Of a DNA stretch of 64,000 nt, positions 35,429 through 49,315 are shown piece by piece. The notes under the pieces were generated by a model. That model ran no database searches and was not told the DNA's origin. It saw only the letters and a program-made list of their open reading frames with translations. Location of the stretch: assembly GCA_026119855.1 (NCBI GenBank), contig JAOWBW010000180.1, forward strand, positions 1-64,000. The letters are read 5' to 3'. Source of the DNA: Campanula takesimana. Lineage: Eukaryota > Streptophyta > Magnoliopsida > Asterales > Campanulaceae. The number at the start of each line of letters is the position of its first letter. Positions within the stretch are counted from its first letter, which is position 1. The position numbers and the translations under genes were made by a program.

Positions 35429-38400
35429 ATCTCCCACTTGCCCTAGGCCCAATTCCCTAGGTATCCAATACCCATGGACCTAACATGACCATCATGTTTA
35501 GCTTTATGGAAGTCCCTTTGTTTAGCGTGTCTATAACGTTATCATTAGTTGGTACTTTGCATATATGTACGTCTCCCTTATCAACGATTTATCGAACGAT
35601 AAGAGAACGCCTAAGTATATGTTTGGATTTAGGATGTGCTCTTGGTTCCTTTGCTTGGTCAATAGCACCACTATTATCACTAATATGGTCTATTGAGTTA
35701 GCAATGCTAGGAATCATCTTAAGTTCACAATGAACTTCTTAATCCAAACCACTTCCTTTGCAGCATCCAATGCGGCAATATACTTAGATTTAGTATGTAG
35801 AATTTAGTGACTCTGCTTGGAACCATTCCAACTTACAGCTTCACTATTATTTATAAAACTCAATTGCGATCTTTTATCATCTTTGTCGGTTTGGAAGCAT
35901 GCATCCGCGTACCCATATACGACGAGATCATCTTCCATCCCTTCATAGATCAAAACAATTCTTCAGTCCTTCTAAAGTGCTTTAAGAATTGTTTCACAGC
36001 CATCCAGTGACTTTCACCGGTTATCGGATTAATATCTACTCGTCATGCTCCAAGCATTAGATATATCCGCCTTAGTACTTATCATGGCATCATGGATCCA
36101 ATTGCCGAAGCAAATGGCATTTCATTCATTCTTCTCATGCTCATCATTTGTCTCAGGACATTTGAGTCTTTGCATAGAAAACTCCATGTAACATTAACAA
36201 CCGTCCTGTCTTAGAATTTTCTTTGCGGAATCTTCTAATGACTTTGTCAATGTATGTACTTTGGCTTAATCAATTAGCTTCTTCGATCTATCTTTATAGA
36301 TCTTAATGCCAAGGACTTATGCGGCTTCATCCATATTCTTCATTGCGAAACACTTTCTTAACCAAGTTTTTACAGATTAAAGTATAGGAATGTCGTTTCC
36401 AATGAGCAATATGTCATCCACATATTAGATAAGGAATAGCACCATGCTCCCACTAATTTTCTTGTATATACAAGATTCATCTTCATTCTTGATCAAGCCA
36501 AGCTCTATGACTTATCAAAACGGAGATTCCAACTCCCAAAAGCTTGCTTCAATCCATCCAATGAATCTTCGCAACTTTCATACCTTTTAGAATTTTCTTG
36601 ACTATCAAAACCTTTAGGTTGTATCCAATACATCCTTAAGTGAGTTCCCATTGAGGAACACTTGTTTTGACATCATTTTTGTCAATTTTCATATTCCAAA
36701 TATGAACATGTGACTACGAGAATTCTAGTAAATTTCTTTGCTATCCATGTAAAATTTTCTCCAAGAAAACTCATTCCTCTCCTTTGGTTTTTACACCTTA
36801 GGTTAGAATGATCAAGTTCCAAACTTGATTATTACACATGGATTGCCTTTTAGATTTCATGACTCCAAGTCATTAATCTAAATATGTGGAGTTGACATTG
36901 CATCTTTGATAGATGGTAAATACTTCATTCCAAATGAACTTTACCTCAACACTTTCTATTTCGAAATATCCAATATTTCTTGCAATAGATTGTGTCCTAT
37001 CACATACGCAAGTTCTTATATATCTTTTGAACGGACTTTTCACGACTCATTGTGAAAACTTGTTCAACTTTAATCATAGGTTAAGTACTATTTTCTGAGT
37101 CTCGAACCATTCGAGATATGTTTTACTCCCACTGATTCTTTTAGAGATAAATGACTTATCAAGAAAAGCACCCTCATAAGTAACAAACCATTTGTTTCTT
37201 ATGAGTAAAACATTATCCTCAAGTTTCCTTAGGATATCTCATGAAAATATATTTGTTAGATTTAAATGTGAGTGTGTCCCAGACAGCTCCTTTCCAAAAG
37301 GTCTCACCATCTTAAATCTTTACGAAAGACAAACCGAGTTTTCTTTCATCATTTAACCTTTTTGATGGAACTCAAATTAGTGTAGTTATAGCAGTTTATA
37401 ATACATAACCCCAAAACAAATAATGGAAGATCAATTTTTGATTTTATCATCTTATGAACCATATCCAATAAGGTTCTTATACTTCCACGCAGACATATCA
37501 TTTAGAATGATATTCTTAGTGAAGTTAATTTGTGAAACCATTTCACAACTTTAATGATGACTGTCAAATTTTCGGTTTAATTATTCATCATCATGATCCA
37601 ATCATAATTTTTGAATAGTTTTACCAAGTATAACCAAAATTCTCTTTTAGCATTTCTTCTTAATGCACCATAAACATCAAAATGTATTAGGTCAATTAAG
37701 ACATTATCCTTTTTACCAATCATAGTAAAAGATGTCTTGATCCAAGTAAATAAGATTTGCATAAATCATGTGATTCCAAATCATATGACTTAAAACTCCG
37801 TCCCATGGAATTTTAGATATGCATTTCTCATTTATTTGATCAAAACAATAATGCATAAAGAATTTTAATTATTTATGTTATAGTCTTTATTACTTTGTTC
37901 TTCAAGATTTAGGATATAAGATTTATTTATATGATAACACAATGAAGTAAATCATAATAAATAAAGCACTTTTCTTATTCCAAATAAGAAATTAATATCC
38001 TTCACTATCTTATAACAAAATAATGTTTTCTACTTCATCAGTAAAGTCACTTTACAAGTGTTCTACGAACAATGTTGCAACCATTGCATCATTACTGTTT
38101 GTAGATAAAACTTTACTATAAGTAGTCTTTCATCTTACTAATTATTCTGGTATCCAATACCCAATAATTAAATTTAGAAAGAATAATTTATAACATAAAT
38201 ATTCCGAGTGGTAGTCCCACTACCATTCCTTTTATTGATCACCCAAAATTTTGACTACAATTCTAAATGGTCAATCCAATTGCCATTTTACCAAATTGCA
38301 TCTATTAGAGTTATTATTATAACCAAAATTATTTCCTTTAGGCTTGACAACTCTTGTCTTACTTTTCTTTTGGCATTTGGCCTCTTTCCATCATGAACTA

Positions 38401-40594
38401 TGAGCATTGGAGAATCCATTCTCCACCATCTTCATCTCCATAGTTTTTTCAGCATATCATGCAATTCGGAGAGATTCTTATTCATTCCAAGCATGTTATA
38501 GTTCATCACAAAGTGATTATAACTTTTGGACAATGAATCAAGAATGAGATCCGTGGCTTGCTCCAATCCAATTGGACAACCAAGTTTCTCAAGATGCTCT
38601 ACGTAGCCTTTATCTTAAGCATGTGAGGTTCCACTTATTGCCCTTTACTCCTTTTGCAAGAAGTGAATGCAATAATGGTTTTATACCTCTCTTGCCTAGA
38701 TTTCTTTTTGAAACATGTAACTCAACTCCACGCCTATCTAATAGGCTTCTACAAGTTCCAAACTTTGTTGGAGTTTTGAGCACATAATCGCGAGCATAAG
38801 ACAACTCACATTCCTAGAATCATACTCATGATTCTTGTGATTGTCTACTCCGGCATTGGTTCTTTTAGGAATAGGCCCATCAAGAATGTACAACCCATCT
38901 TCTTGCCTTAGAACGATTCTTAGGCTTAGGATCCAATCCATAAAGTTTGTACCATTCTCTTAAGCTTATCCTTATCAAGGATTAATCGCAATGATTTTAG
39001 TTGTCATCTACAACTCATGCAAAATTTCCAAAATTTTACAAGTACCAATCTCATTAAAGAGATAAATAATGTATTTTCCAAAAATACTCCCACTAAATTA
39101 TATGACCTTCTTATACATCCAATGTATAATATAATTTAAATGGGCTAAGATCCAACTTTAATTTAATTTCAAGTACGCTTTGGCGCACCGCTCAAAATTA
39201 AATTAATTAGGTAGACAACCCTGTCAATCATATCCCATATGACTCTTAGATCATTTTCTGAGATTCTTTTAAATTGGGTTAAGATCCAACTTTAATTTAA
39301 TCTTGAGTCCGCTTTGGCGGACCGCTCAAAATCAAATTAATTAGGTAGACAATTTCTTGTCAATCATATCCAATATGATTCTTAGTGATCCAATTTCAAA
39401 AGCATGTTTAATCTCATCTTTTGCCTAGGCCCAAAACTGTTTTGACGCCTAATTAAGTCCAACCATTTTAAACGCATAGGAAACTCTTATTCACTCATCT
39501 TGCTCATACAAAGATAAAATCAATGCACCTCGCTTTGGCGAGCCCACATGAAAGTACCCGTGTACTTACAAGTGTTTTAATCATGGCGTGGCAAAAGGAC
39601 TTAAAAACTTTCTTGAAGGTTCATCACCATATAGCATACAACATATTTATGAGCACACAAAATAAACATGTTACGCATCAAGTTTAGCCACTAAATTAAT
39701 CATCATTAATTTAAGCATAACATTTATGTGTCATTAGTTTCTCCATGATTATGAGGATGAGACTATTTTAACTTTGGTTATTATCTCCAAATCAAGACAA
39801 CAAGAAGTGCGGTCGAACTAAGCCATTAGGCAACCACAATCCCGCACTAATTCAAGAGACCAAGAAAGTAGTCTATGTGGCCGAAACTAAGCAATAGATG
39901 GTCTCGATGAAAGTAGGCCAATTGCATTCACAATTCCACATGGATCTCCAAACTTTGAATCAAGAACTTTGTTTCTCAATTTTAGCAATTATGAACTCTT
40001 CATAATTCTAACTTCATTTTATCTTTGAAACTTTGATTGCGATCAATTTTGGGAAACACAATCTCGATGAACGCAGATTAGCCATCCAAAACTTGAACCA
40101 ATCTAGGAATCACAAGACTAAAACAAATAGGAAAATCAAACCCAAGATCCACACCCAAAACATAAACCCTACCCCGCGCCAAACCCTAGGTCCGGCCGGG
40201 TCAAGGTATGGGTCCGGTCGGACCCTTCCGAAAATCAAAATTTTAAAGTTCCAAAATTTGTCTCAAAATTGTTTTTCCCGATTCAATAAAGATTTGGTGT
40301 TCTTGGTGATCCAATCACCATGATCAACAAAATCTTGAATAAACAATTTATTCTTGAATCCCTAGAATATCAAAACTTTGATCCAATCAAAAATTGATAA
40401 TCCAAACAATTTTAAATCCACCATAATTTTTATTGCGATTGAATAGTGCGATTAAAGTTTCTAAAACAATAAACCACATAAAATCACAAAACACATAAAC
40501 ATCATATAATCCAATATTCATATCATGCTTGGCACATAAACAATTTATATACACACAACATGATCCAAGTATTGAATTAATCAACATGAACGGG
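35429..40594 (-). pseudogene. Decayed copia interior (gag-pol remnants)
   Basis: No frame longer than about 100 codons. The RT motif YVDDILLIGNDIP can be read near 36380-36430 on the minus strand. Several stretches match, in opposite orientation, the interior at 44157-49301 (for example 37860-38060 versus 46560-46800). A purine tract (AAGTGGGAGAT) sits at 35429-35440. The leader near 40189-40225 holds a GGTCCGGYCGGACC palindrome pair. The open frame at 40033-40323 lies in this leader and has no known domain. Confidence 0.75.
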
Positions 40595-40606
40595 GCTCTG
40601 ATACCA
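40595..40606 (-). promoter_or_regulatory. Primer-binding site of the minus copia element
   Basis: TGGTATCAGAGC on the minus strand, complementary to initiator tRNA-Met, one base from the LTR. Confidence 0.92.
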
Positions 40607-40607
40607 C

Positions 40608-42154
40608 TGTTGGGTTTCGTAGTAACATGCGCAGCGGAATTAAGCATTTAAAATTTTGAAACCCAAAGCCCATAGATCCGTTCGTATGATTAAATCAAAT
40701 ACAATAACATGAATATAGGATAAAACTAACCCTTGATGGCTATTAAATCTTCCTTGGTCTTTGGTGGAGAAACTTGAAATCTTGATCACGAACAAAGCAA
40801 GAATCACGAACTATGAAGATGATAAGTTTCACCCTCTAGCGGTATCCACACCACGAACGAATATCAAGAACACTTGATCTTGGTTGCTAGACCAAATTAT
40901 GAAACACGCTTTCACAATTGTAAGAACTATATGGAATTTTGAATATTCTTGTTCTTCACTTTTGGGATCTTAGAACAAGAAAATAACTTCCCAAAACCCT
41001 TTGGAGGCACTCATAATCATGTGCTTAATGACTGCTGAAAGGATCCTTAAATAGGTCCTAATCCTTAACCCTTAAGGACTTAGGAAACCTAAATCCCGTC
41101 ACCAAATTAGGCAACAAGGAATTCTGGCCGACTTGACTGGCACGGTCGTGCCCTACAATCTGGCACGGTCGTGCCATCTAGTCCGCGCGAATTCCCCAGC
41201 CACCCATTTTCGGCACGGTCGTGCTTGGTAATTTGGCACGGTCGTGCCAATCATGTCGACAGGTTTGCCTTGGTTTGGATTTATGGCACGACCGTACCAT
41301 TTTAAGGCGCACGACCGTGCCAGAGCCAAACACTGATATTTTTCCATAATTCCCATTTAGTCCTTTACGATTCGTTCTATTTGTGTGTGACCCTCTAGGA
41401 TTACACTAAGTTGGCAATGGGTTCAAACATGAAACCATAAGATATGATTAGGTTCTAGCAAACCGTCATACCTACCCAAATAGTATAACTAGATACAAGT
41501 TCGTATTCCTTTTAGAACATGTCATAATCCCTTTGTCTCCGATGTCATTGAACACAAGTCATGGTCAACAAGTCAGCTTGTATTGTTCAATACTTTCTCG
41601 ATTCCGAATATGTTGATAATTCAAATGACGTTGATCCAATCAATCCATTTGGGTTTGGCCAAACATTTCACCAACATCATTCCTTCGAGGGGCCCAAGCT
41701 TGACATCTCTCCGAAGAGGTACAAATCCATTTGGCTTATTATTCTTCCCTACGTGAATCCAATCATGCCAATCATACCCTTTATAACTACCGTGTTAAGG
41801 CAGCGTTTGAATATGTCAAACATAATGTTCATCAAGTGGAAGACTATAATAACTTCATGTCTAAGGATTCAAATGACATAACTAATATGAGATTTATATA
41901 TGACATCGACCATGACATAAATCTCATACCGCGGGTCATGTCCAGTACCTTGTTCCAAACAAGTACCCATAAATCTAACATGATCATCCCATGATCATTT
42001 AGCCTTTATACTAGTGCTTAACAAGCTCTAGGGACGGAGATTATTATAAGCAAACATGAGCAACAATAATAATCTTATTATCTCATTATCATCATGAATA
42101 AAATGATAACTTATACAACGTTTAACAACCGTGCCTAGGGCACCAACACCAACA
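40608..42154 (-). repeat. 5' LTR of the minus copia element
   Basis: Same length as 33882-35428. Palindrome cassettes at 41139-41321. A TATA-like CTATTTAAGG (minus) at about 41045-41055 lies about 85 bp downstream of them in element orientation. Confidence 0.9.
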
Positions 42155-42159
42155 AATAT

Positions 42160-42663
42160 GCCATATATGCCATAATGATCCTAAAAGAGTTTTTAGAAGA
42201 TACCGGAAAAGGTGTTTTCTTTATAATCAATGTCTTCCTTTTGAGTAAAATCTTTAGAAACTTAGACGGGCTTAATATCTTTCCATATTACCTTGTGAAT
42301 CACTTTGGTCTTAAAGACTAATTTAATCCCAATGGGTTTCGCATCTTTAGGTAATAGGACAAGATCCCAAACATTGTTATCTTTATAGATTTTAACTCTT
42401 CATTTATGACATTAATTCACTTTATGAGAATTAGGACTATTAATGGTTTCATGGAAGGTGAGAAGCTCATCTCCCACTAAACCTAAGCGTCCTTCATTCT
42501 GGGCAAGATACACTTTATAATTATCCGGAATAGCACATCTTTTTACTCTATTGGATCTCCTTAAGGGCACTGGTTCTTCCTTATTTTGAGGTTGTTGAAT
42601 TTCTTTTTTATGACCAACATTTCCATGTTGTTCAATATTTATGGGTAATCATTATTTTGAATT
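42160..42663 (-). pseudogene. Copia reverse transcriptase, N-terminal part
   Basis: The minus strand, with frame changes, reads VWDLVLLPKDAKPIGIKLVF, then FTQKEDIDYKE, then a decayed stretch that joins the MDVKSTFLNGD segment at 33856. This proves that the AATAT insertion split one RT gene. Upstream of 42560 is the integrase-RT linker. Confidence 0.8.
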
Positions 42664-42668
42664 GTATG

Positions 42669-44143
42669 TGTTGGAATTATGCTCTAGGCCCTTGAGAAAG
42701 GCCTTACGTTACATCATTTGTTTTGGAGATAACAACCTTGGGTTATAATATGTTTTACATGTTTATTATAATAATCCCCGTCCCTAGAACTTATGAAGAA
42801 CTAGTATAAGTTTAATTGATGATCATGTGATGATCATGTGTATTAGATACAGATTAAGCTTATGGGTACATGTTGGTGACCATGTACTGGACATGACCCA
42901 CCTATGAGATTTATGTCATGGTCAAATGTCATAATTAAATCTCATAATAGTTATATCATTGATATCCTTAGACCTGAGATTATTACAGTCTTCCACATGA
43001 TGAACATTATGTTTGACGTACTCAAACGTCACTCCTAACCGGGTGGTTATAAAGGCTATGATTGGCATAATCGGATTCATGTAGGGAAAGGTAATAAGTC
43101 AATATGGGATTTGCCCCTCTCTCTCAAGAGAGATATCTGCTTAGGCCTCTCGTAGAGTGAGATTGATGAAATGCGTGGCCGCGCTCAAATGAATTGATGA
43201 GATCAATACCATTTTCTCATTATCAATCTACTCAAGATCGAGAAAGCATTGAACAATATAAGTTGACATGGACCATGACTTATGTTCAATACGATATCGT
43301 GAGACAAAAGGATTGTGATATATTCTATTAAGGATTACGAACTTCTTTAAGTTATATTAATTGGGTAGTCATGATGGCTTGCTAGAGTCCGCTCATGATT
43401 TATGAGTTTGACCTTGGTTGGACTCATTGCCAACTTAATATAATCCTATGGGGTCACACACAAAAGAACGAATTGTTTAAAAGGCTAAAAATGACTTTTT
43501 GCTGGTGCTCGGCCGAGCACCTCAAAGGACTCGGCCGAGCATGAGAAACAGAAAGTTTTGACACAGAGGTGCTCGGCCGAGCACCTTATAAGACTCGGCC
43601 GAGCAGGCCCTGTTTGGGCCCAAAAATCTGATTTCGTGTTTTGACGGGTTTTGACCTATTTCTCCTAAAAGGTTTAGGACTAATGAGTTTAAATACCTCT
43701 CTCTTAACCCTAATCAGTATGGATTGAAATTGTATCATTATTGGTAGCCTCCATGTGTTTGAGAAACATATTCTTGAGTTTAGATTGAGAATCAAAAGCT
43801 CAAGAACACCAATAAAATCATATAGCCTTTGAATATTAGAAAAGCGTGTTTTCTAATGGGTCTAGCAATCCAGATCTAGAATCGTTCCAGATATTCGTTC
43901 GCGTGTGGATAAACATAGAGGGCGTTGGCATCAACTCCTTCAAAGTTCGTGATCCAAGTATTACGGTCGTTCATGCGTTCGTGATTCAAAGAAGCGCGAA
44001 GAACAAAGATTGAAGATCTCAGAATTTTAAAGCTCCGTCACGGTTAGTGTTCTAAATTCATCCTCGTATTAATTTAATCATCGTGATCGGATCTAGGCTT
44101 TTGGGTTTTAATTCCGCTGTGCATGTTTGCTCAAAACCCAACA
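42669..44143 (+). repeat. 5' LTR of the plus copia element
   Basis: Four GCTCGGCCGAGC palindromes in two pairs at 43505-43604, about 85 bp before a TATA-like TTTAAATA near 43689. The other copy is 49316-50790 with palindromes at 50152-50251. Confidence 0.92.
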
Positions 44144-44144
44144 G

Positions 44145-44156
44145 TGGTATCAGAGC
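44145..44156 (+). promoter_or_regulatory. Primer-binding site of the plus copia element
   Basis: TGGTATCAGAGC, one base after the 5' LTR. Confidence 0.92.
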
Positions 44157-47100
44157 CCCGTTCATCATGATTATTTTAATAATATCATGTTAATAATATA
44201 ATTGGATTATATGTGTTGGCATGTTATTTGAATTTGGATTCTTGATGTTTATGTGATTTGAATTTTATGTATATATATGTGATATATGGAGATCATAAAA
44301 TCGCACCGTTTAAATACGTTATGTGGGATTTTAAATTGCAATAATAATTTGATTATTATGTTCCTTATGATTATCAAAAATTAATTGGATTGATTTGTTG
44401 ATGATCTTTGATTCATGAATAAATCGTTTATTCAAGGCTTTGATGAACATGATGATTTGATCATCATGAACATCAAACCCTAATTGAATCGGGAAAGCAA
44501 TTTGAGAATTGAAATTCGAAAAATCTGTTCTGATCATGGTGCTCGGCCGAGCAGTCCATAAGACTCGGCCGAGCAGATTGAATCAGAATGTACAGATTCT
44601 GGAACACAAAGACGCTCGGCCGAGCACCTCAAAGGACTCGGCCGAGCAGAAGGATTTTGGACATAATTTATTTTTCAGATGGCTGGTTTTAGAAACCGCG
44701 TTTCCTGAAATTAAGGCATGTTCGAAATCACTTTGGATTGAACTTGTTTGTCAGATGGCTGGTTTGAGAAACCGTGTTACCTGAAAACAAATTTCAAGGT
44801 CAAAGTAATAAATTGATGGGACAAAAGAATTTAGAATCGAGTTACTTTATGTAAGGGATTGTGGATGCCTTCTGGCTTAGTTTCGACCTTACATAGTTGT
44901 TTCTTCTAGTTTCTAAATTTGGTACGGGATTGTGGATGCCTTTGGCTTAGTTCCGACCGTACAATCGTGCTCTCAATAATGTGTTAAAGAATTTATCCCC
45001 ATAAATCAATCACATGAAATCTTAATTTAATTAATGAGATTAGTTAAATTATTAACCGTTGCTTTATGTGTTTATATTATGTGACTATAAACATTGACCA
45101 TGCTATATGTCATGAACCTTCTTTAAAATTTAAGTTTCGTGCCAATCCATGATTAAAACACTTGTGAGTACGTGGGTAGTTTTGTGTGGGTTACGCCCTA
45201 GCGTAGGTGCATTGATTCTATCCATTTATGAGCAAGATGAGGAAACAGTGATTCCTATACGTTTAAAATGGTTTAACTTAATTAGGCTATCAAAACAGTT
45301 TTGGGCCTAAGGCACAGATGAGATTAAAACATGTTAGATATACGATATCTAAAATCTCATAAAAGATCTAAGAGTCATATACGATATGATTGACAAGGAG
45401 TTGTCTACCTAAATAACTTATTTTGAGCAGTCGTGCCCTAGCCGACTCAAAGTTAAGTGAAATATGGATCTTAGCCCATTCAAATTATATTATACATTGG
45501 ATGTATATGAAGGTTATATAATTTAGTGGGAGTATTTATGAAATACAATCTATATATCTCTTAAATGACTGGTATGAAATATAGGTGTATATTTATTTGC
45601 ATATTTGTGTAGAATATTTTCTTAAACTTTAATTATGTTTATTACTGCGATCTGTTCTTCAGAATGGAAATTATTCATGAGCTTAAGAATTGTTCTAAAG
45701 CAAGAATGGAAATTATACATTCTTAATAATCCTGAGTAACCTAAATTGCAATATTAATTTGATTAATATGTTCCGTAGGATCATCAAAATTTAATTTGAT
45801 TAACTTGTTGATGATCTTAGATTCATGAATAAATTGTTTATTCTTGGTTTTGATAATCATGGTGATTTGATCACCATGAGCACCAAATCCTAAATGAATC
45901 AAGAAATGCAATTATAGGATAAATTTGGAAATTTAAAATCTACCGCTTCTAAAGATAAATATTTTGAGTTGAATTTAATTATCAGATGATTGGTTTCAGA
46001 AACCATGTTTCCTGAAATTAAATGTCAAGTTCAAGATTAATCTGGGATTTAATCTAATTTCAGACGGCTGGTTTGCGAAACCAAGTTTCCTGAAAAGTGA
46101 TGTCAATTAAGAATTCAGATAAACTAAAATTAGAATCTTGAATTGTTCTTGATTGCTGAAGTTAGTCGAATTGATGAGACATTGGTTTGTGCTCTCAATA
46201 TCTGAACTATCATGCGGAAAGATGATGACCTAAGTCGAAAATTCGATTTTGACTTTATGATTTTCTAAAAGGAAGGATTAAAAGCTAAAGGTAAGACAAA
46301 CGTTGTCAAACCTAAAGGAAATAATTGTGGCTAAAATTATGACTCTGAATAATGCAATTTGGTAATGTGGCAATTTGGTTGACCATTTAAAATTGCAATC
46401 AAAATTTTGGATGATCAATAAAAAGTGAATGGTAGTGAGACAACCACAAAGGATATTTATGCTATAAAATTAATCTTTCTAATTTTATTCATTGGGTATT
46501 GGATACCGGATTGGATCCCACATTTGTATAAATGTGCAACAATTAATAAAAAGAAAGACTATTTATAAAAGGTAAAGTTAATCTGCGAATGATAATGATG
46601 CAAGAGTTGCAACATTGTTCGTGGAACACTTATGAAGTGGCTTTGCTTATTAAGTAGAAAGTATTATTTTGCTATAAGATAATGAAGGATATTTATTTCT
46701 TATTTGGAATAAGAAAGGGCTTTATTTATTATGATTTGCTTTATCGTATTGTTAAATCATATAAATAAATCTCATATCCTAAATCTTGAAGAACAAAATA
46801 ATAAATAAGACTATAACATAAATAATTAAATTCTCAAGGCATTATTGTTTTGATCAAATAAATGAGAAACGCGTATCTAAAATTCCATGGGACGGAGTTT
46901 TAAAGTCATACGATTTTGAATCATATGATTTATGCAAATCTTATTTACTTGGATTAAGACAACTTTTACTAGGAGTAGTAAAAGGCTGATATCTTATTAG
47001 ACCTAATACATGTCGATGTATATGGTTCATTAAGTAGCAATGCTAAAAGAGGATTTTGGTAACTTGGCAAAATTATTCAGAAATCCCGATTCGATCGTGA

Positions 47101-49301
47101 TAATGAATAATTGAACCAAGAATTTGACAATCATCTTTAGGTTGTGAAATTGTTTCACAAATTAACTCCACCGAGAACACCATTTAGAATGATGTGTCTA
47201 CGTGGAGGTGTAGAACCTTATTGGATATGGTTCATTAGATGATAAAGTCAAATTGATCTTCCATTATTTATTTTGGGGTTATGTTTTGGAAACCGCTATA
47301 ATTACACTAATTTGAGTTCCATTAAAATATGTTCAAAGGTACCATATGTGATATGGAATGAAAGAAAACTTGGTTTGTCTTTCATAAAGATTTAAGAGGG
47401 TGAGACTTTTTGCGAAAAGACTTGTTTGGAACAAGCTCACACTTAAATCTAATAAATGTAATTTCATGGGATATCCCAAGGAAACTTGAGGATATTATTT
47501 TACTTCTAAGAAAAAAATTGTTTGTTGATTGTAATGGTACTTTTCTAGGTAAATTGTTTATCTCTAAAAGAATCAGTGGGAGTAAAATATATCTCGAATG
47601 GTTCGAGACCTAGAAGATAACATAGAACCTTAGATGGAAGTTGAATGAACTTTCGCAAGGAGTTGTGGAAATTCGTTCAAATTACACAAGTTAATTGCAT
47701 ATATGATAGGATACAATCTATAATGAGAAATATTGGATTTCTTATTAAAGAAAGTATAAGAGGTAAAGTTCATTGAGAATGGTATATTTACTTCCTATCA
47801 AAATGCAATATCCGCTCCATTTTAGATTAATGGCCTGGAGTCATAAAATCTAAAAGGCAATCCATGTATATTAATCAAGTTTGGAACTTGATCTTTCTAA
47901 CTTAAGGTGTAAAAACCAAAGGATGGAATCAAGTTTTCTTGGAGAAAACTAACATGGGTAGCAAAGGAACATACTAATTAAGCAAGATTAAATGTGAAAA
48001 GGTTGACTCATATTTCGACTATGATAAAACTTTCTCACTTGAAGTCATGCTTTAAGTTATTAGAATTCTCATTGTCATATCTTCATATTTGGAATATGAA
48101 ATTTGACAAATGGATATCAAAACAGCGTTTCTTAACGGGAACTCACTTAAGGATGTATTGGATACAACCTGAAGGTTTTGATAGTCTAGAAATTCTAATA
48201 AAGTATGTATGTTGCGGAAATCCATGAGATGGATTGAAGCAAGCTTCTTGGAGTTGAAACAATCATTTTGATGGAGCGTTCAAATCGTTTGAAATTCATC
48301 AATAATGAGACTTGTGTTTGCTAAGAAATTAGTGGGAGCATAGTCTAATTCCTAGTCTTAAATATATGTCTAACATATAGTTCATTTGAAAGAGTTTCTT
48401 AATGAAAGGACTTAGGAATAAGCCGCTTATATCCTTGAAATTAATATCTATTGATATTAATCTAGGAAGTTGATTGGTTTGTGTTAAAGTACTTATGGAG
48501 ACAATGTACTGAATTGTTCAGTATGCAAGACTCTTGGAGAAGAACTTGCGAAGTTGTCTAATGACAGTGTTCTTGGCAAGACTTAGTCTTAGTGGAAGAC
48601 TAATGAGCAAGAATACATTATTAGGATTCCATATGCTTCGGCAATTGGATCTATCATGAATGTCATATTATGTACTTAGACGGTATAACTCGTATACTTG
48701 GAGTATGATGAGAACATACTAATCGTATCCTAGTGAAAGTCATTAGATAATGATCAAGAATATCCTTGTGTACTTGAGAAGAACTAAGGATGCATTCTTG
48801 ATGGTTGTTGGAATGAGAGATGATCTAGTAAATGGTTACATAGATACATGCTTCCACATCGACAAGGGTAATTTAAATCGCAGTATAAACATATGTTTAA
48901 AATAAGTGCTATTAGTTGGAATAGTTCCAAGCAAATACACTATAATTTATTCTACGAATAAAATTGAGTATTTAGTTACAAGAGTTGTAGCTAATAGAGT
49001 TGTTTGAATATAGATGTTATTAGTAAAACTAGAAATAGTTTATAGTGATACTAATCCAATGGACCTTGTTGTGAAATAACGGTTATTGCACAAGCTAAGG
49101 TGCCAAGGGCTCATATATGATCCAAACACGGGCTCAGAAGTTTCCATCTCTACGAGAAATCATTGACATGGGAAGTGTCAAAAATATGCAAAATACCTTA
49201 TGATGATAACAAAGACAATCATCTTACATGTGCTCACTTGCAAAATGATGGAGATCATAACTTAGCTCAATGGGTATTGGATACACGTTGATTGGGCCTA
49301 G
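44157..49301 (+). pseudogene. Decayed copia interior (gag-pol remnants)
   Basis: No long ORF. 47410-47613 resembles the integrase C-terminal/linker part (a decayed FIGYP-type stretch, then FLGKLFISKRISGSK). Around 48107-48160 an RT motif MDIKTAFLNGN can be read. The leader has palindrome pairs at 44539-44648 and two copies of GGGATTGTGGATGCCTT at about 44856 and 44924; a similar phrase (GGGATTGTGGATGCCATTTT) occurs in the Tat-like element at 7437. Confidence 0.75.
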
Positions 49302-49315
49302 TGCAAGTGGGAGAT
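49302..49315 (+). promoter_or_regulatory. Polypurine tract of the plus copia element
   Basis: GCAAGTGGGAGAT immediately before the 3' LTR. Confidence 0.8.

Larger units (their letters stand above)
33882..42154 (-). mobile_element. Minus-strand copia element, decayed pol, TSD AATAT
   Basis: LTRs of 1547 bp at 33882-35428 and 40608-42154 begin TGTTGGGTTT and end CACCAACA. AATAT occurs at 33877-33881 and 42155-42159. The primer site adjoins the right LTR and a purine tract adjoins the left one, so the element reads right to left. The LTRs differ at about eighteen sites by eye, so the insertion is fairly recent. The interior is recognisable as copia but badly decayed, implying mobilisation in trans. 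Confidence 0.92.

Noticed and set aside
43505..43604. Evenly spaced palindromic repeats resembling a CRISPR array
   Set aside because: Only two pairs, short unequal spacers, inside the LTR of a plant retrotransposon, and duplicated in its other LTR; no cas genes and a eukaryotic context.
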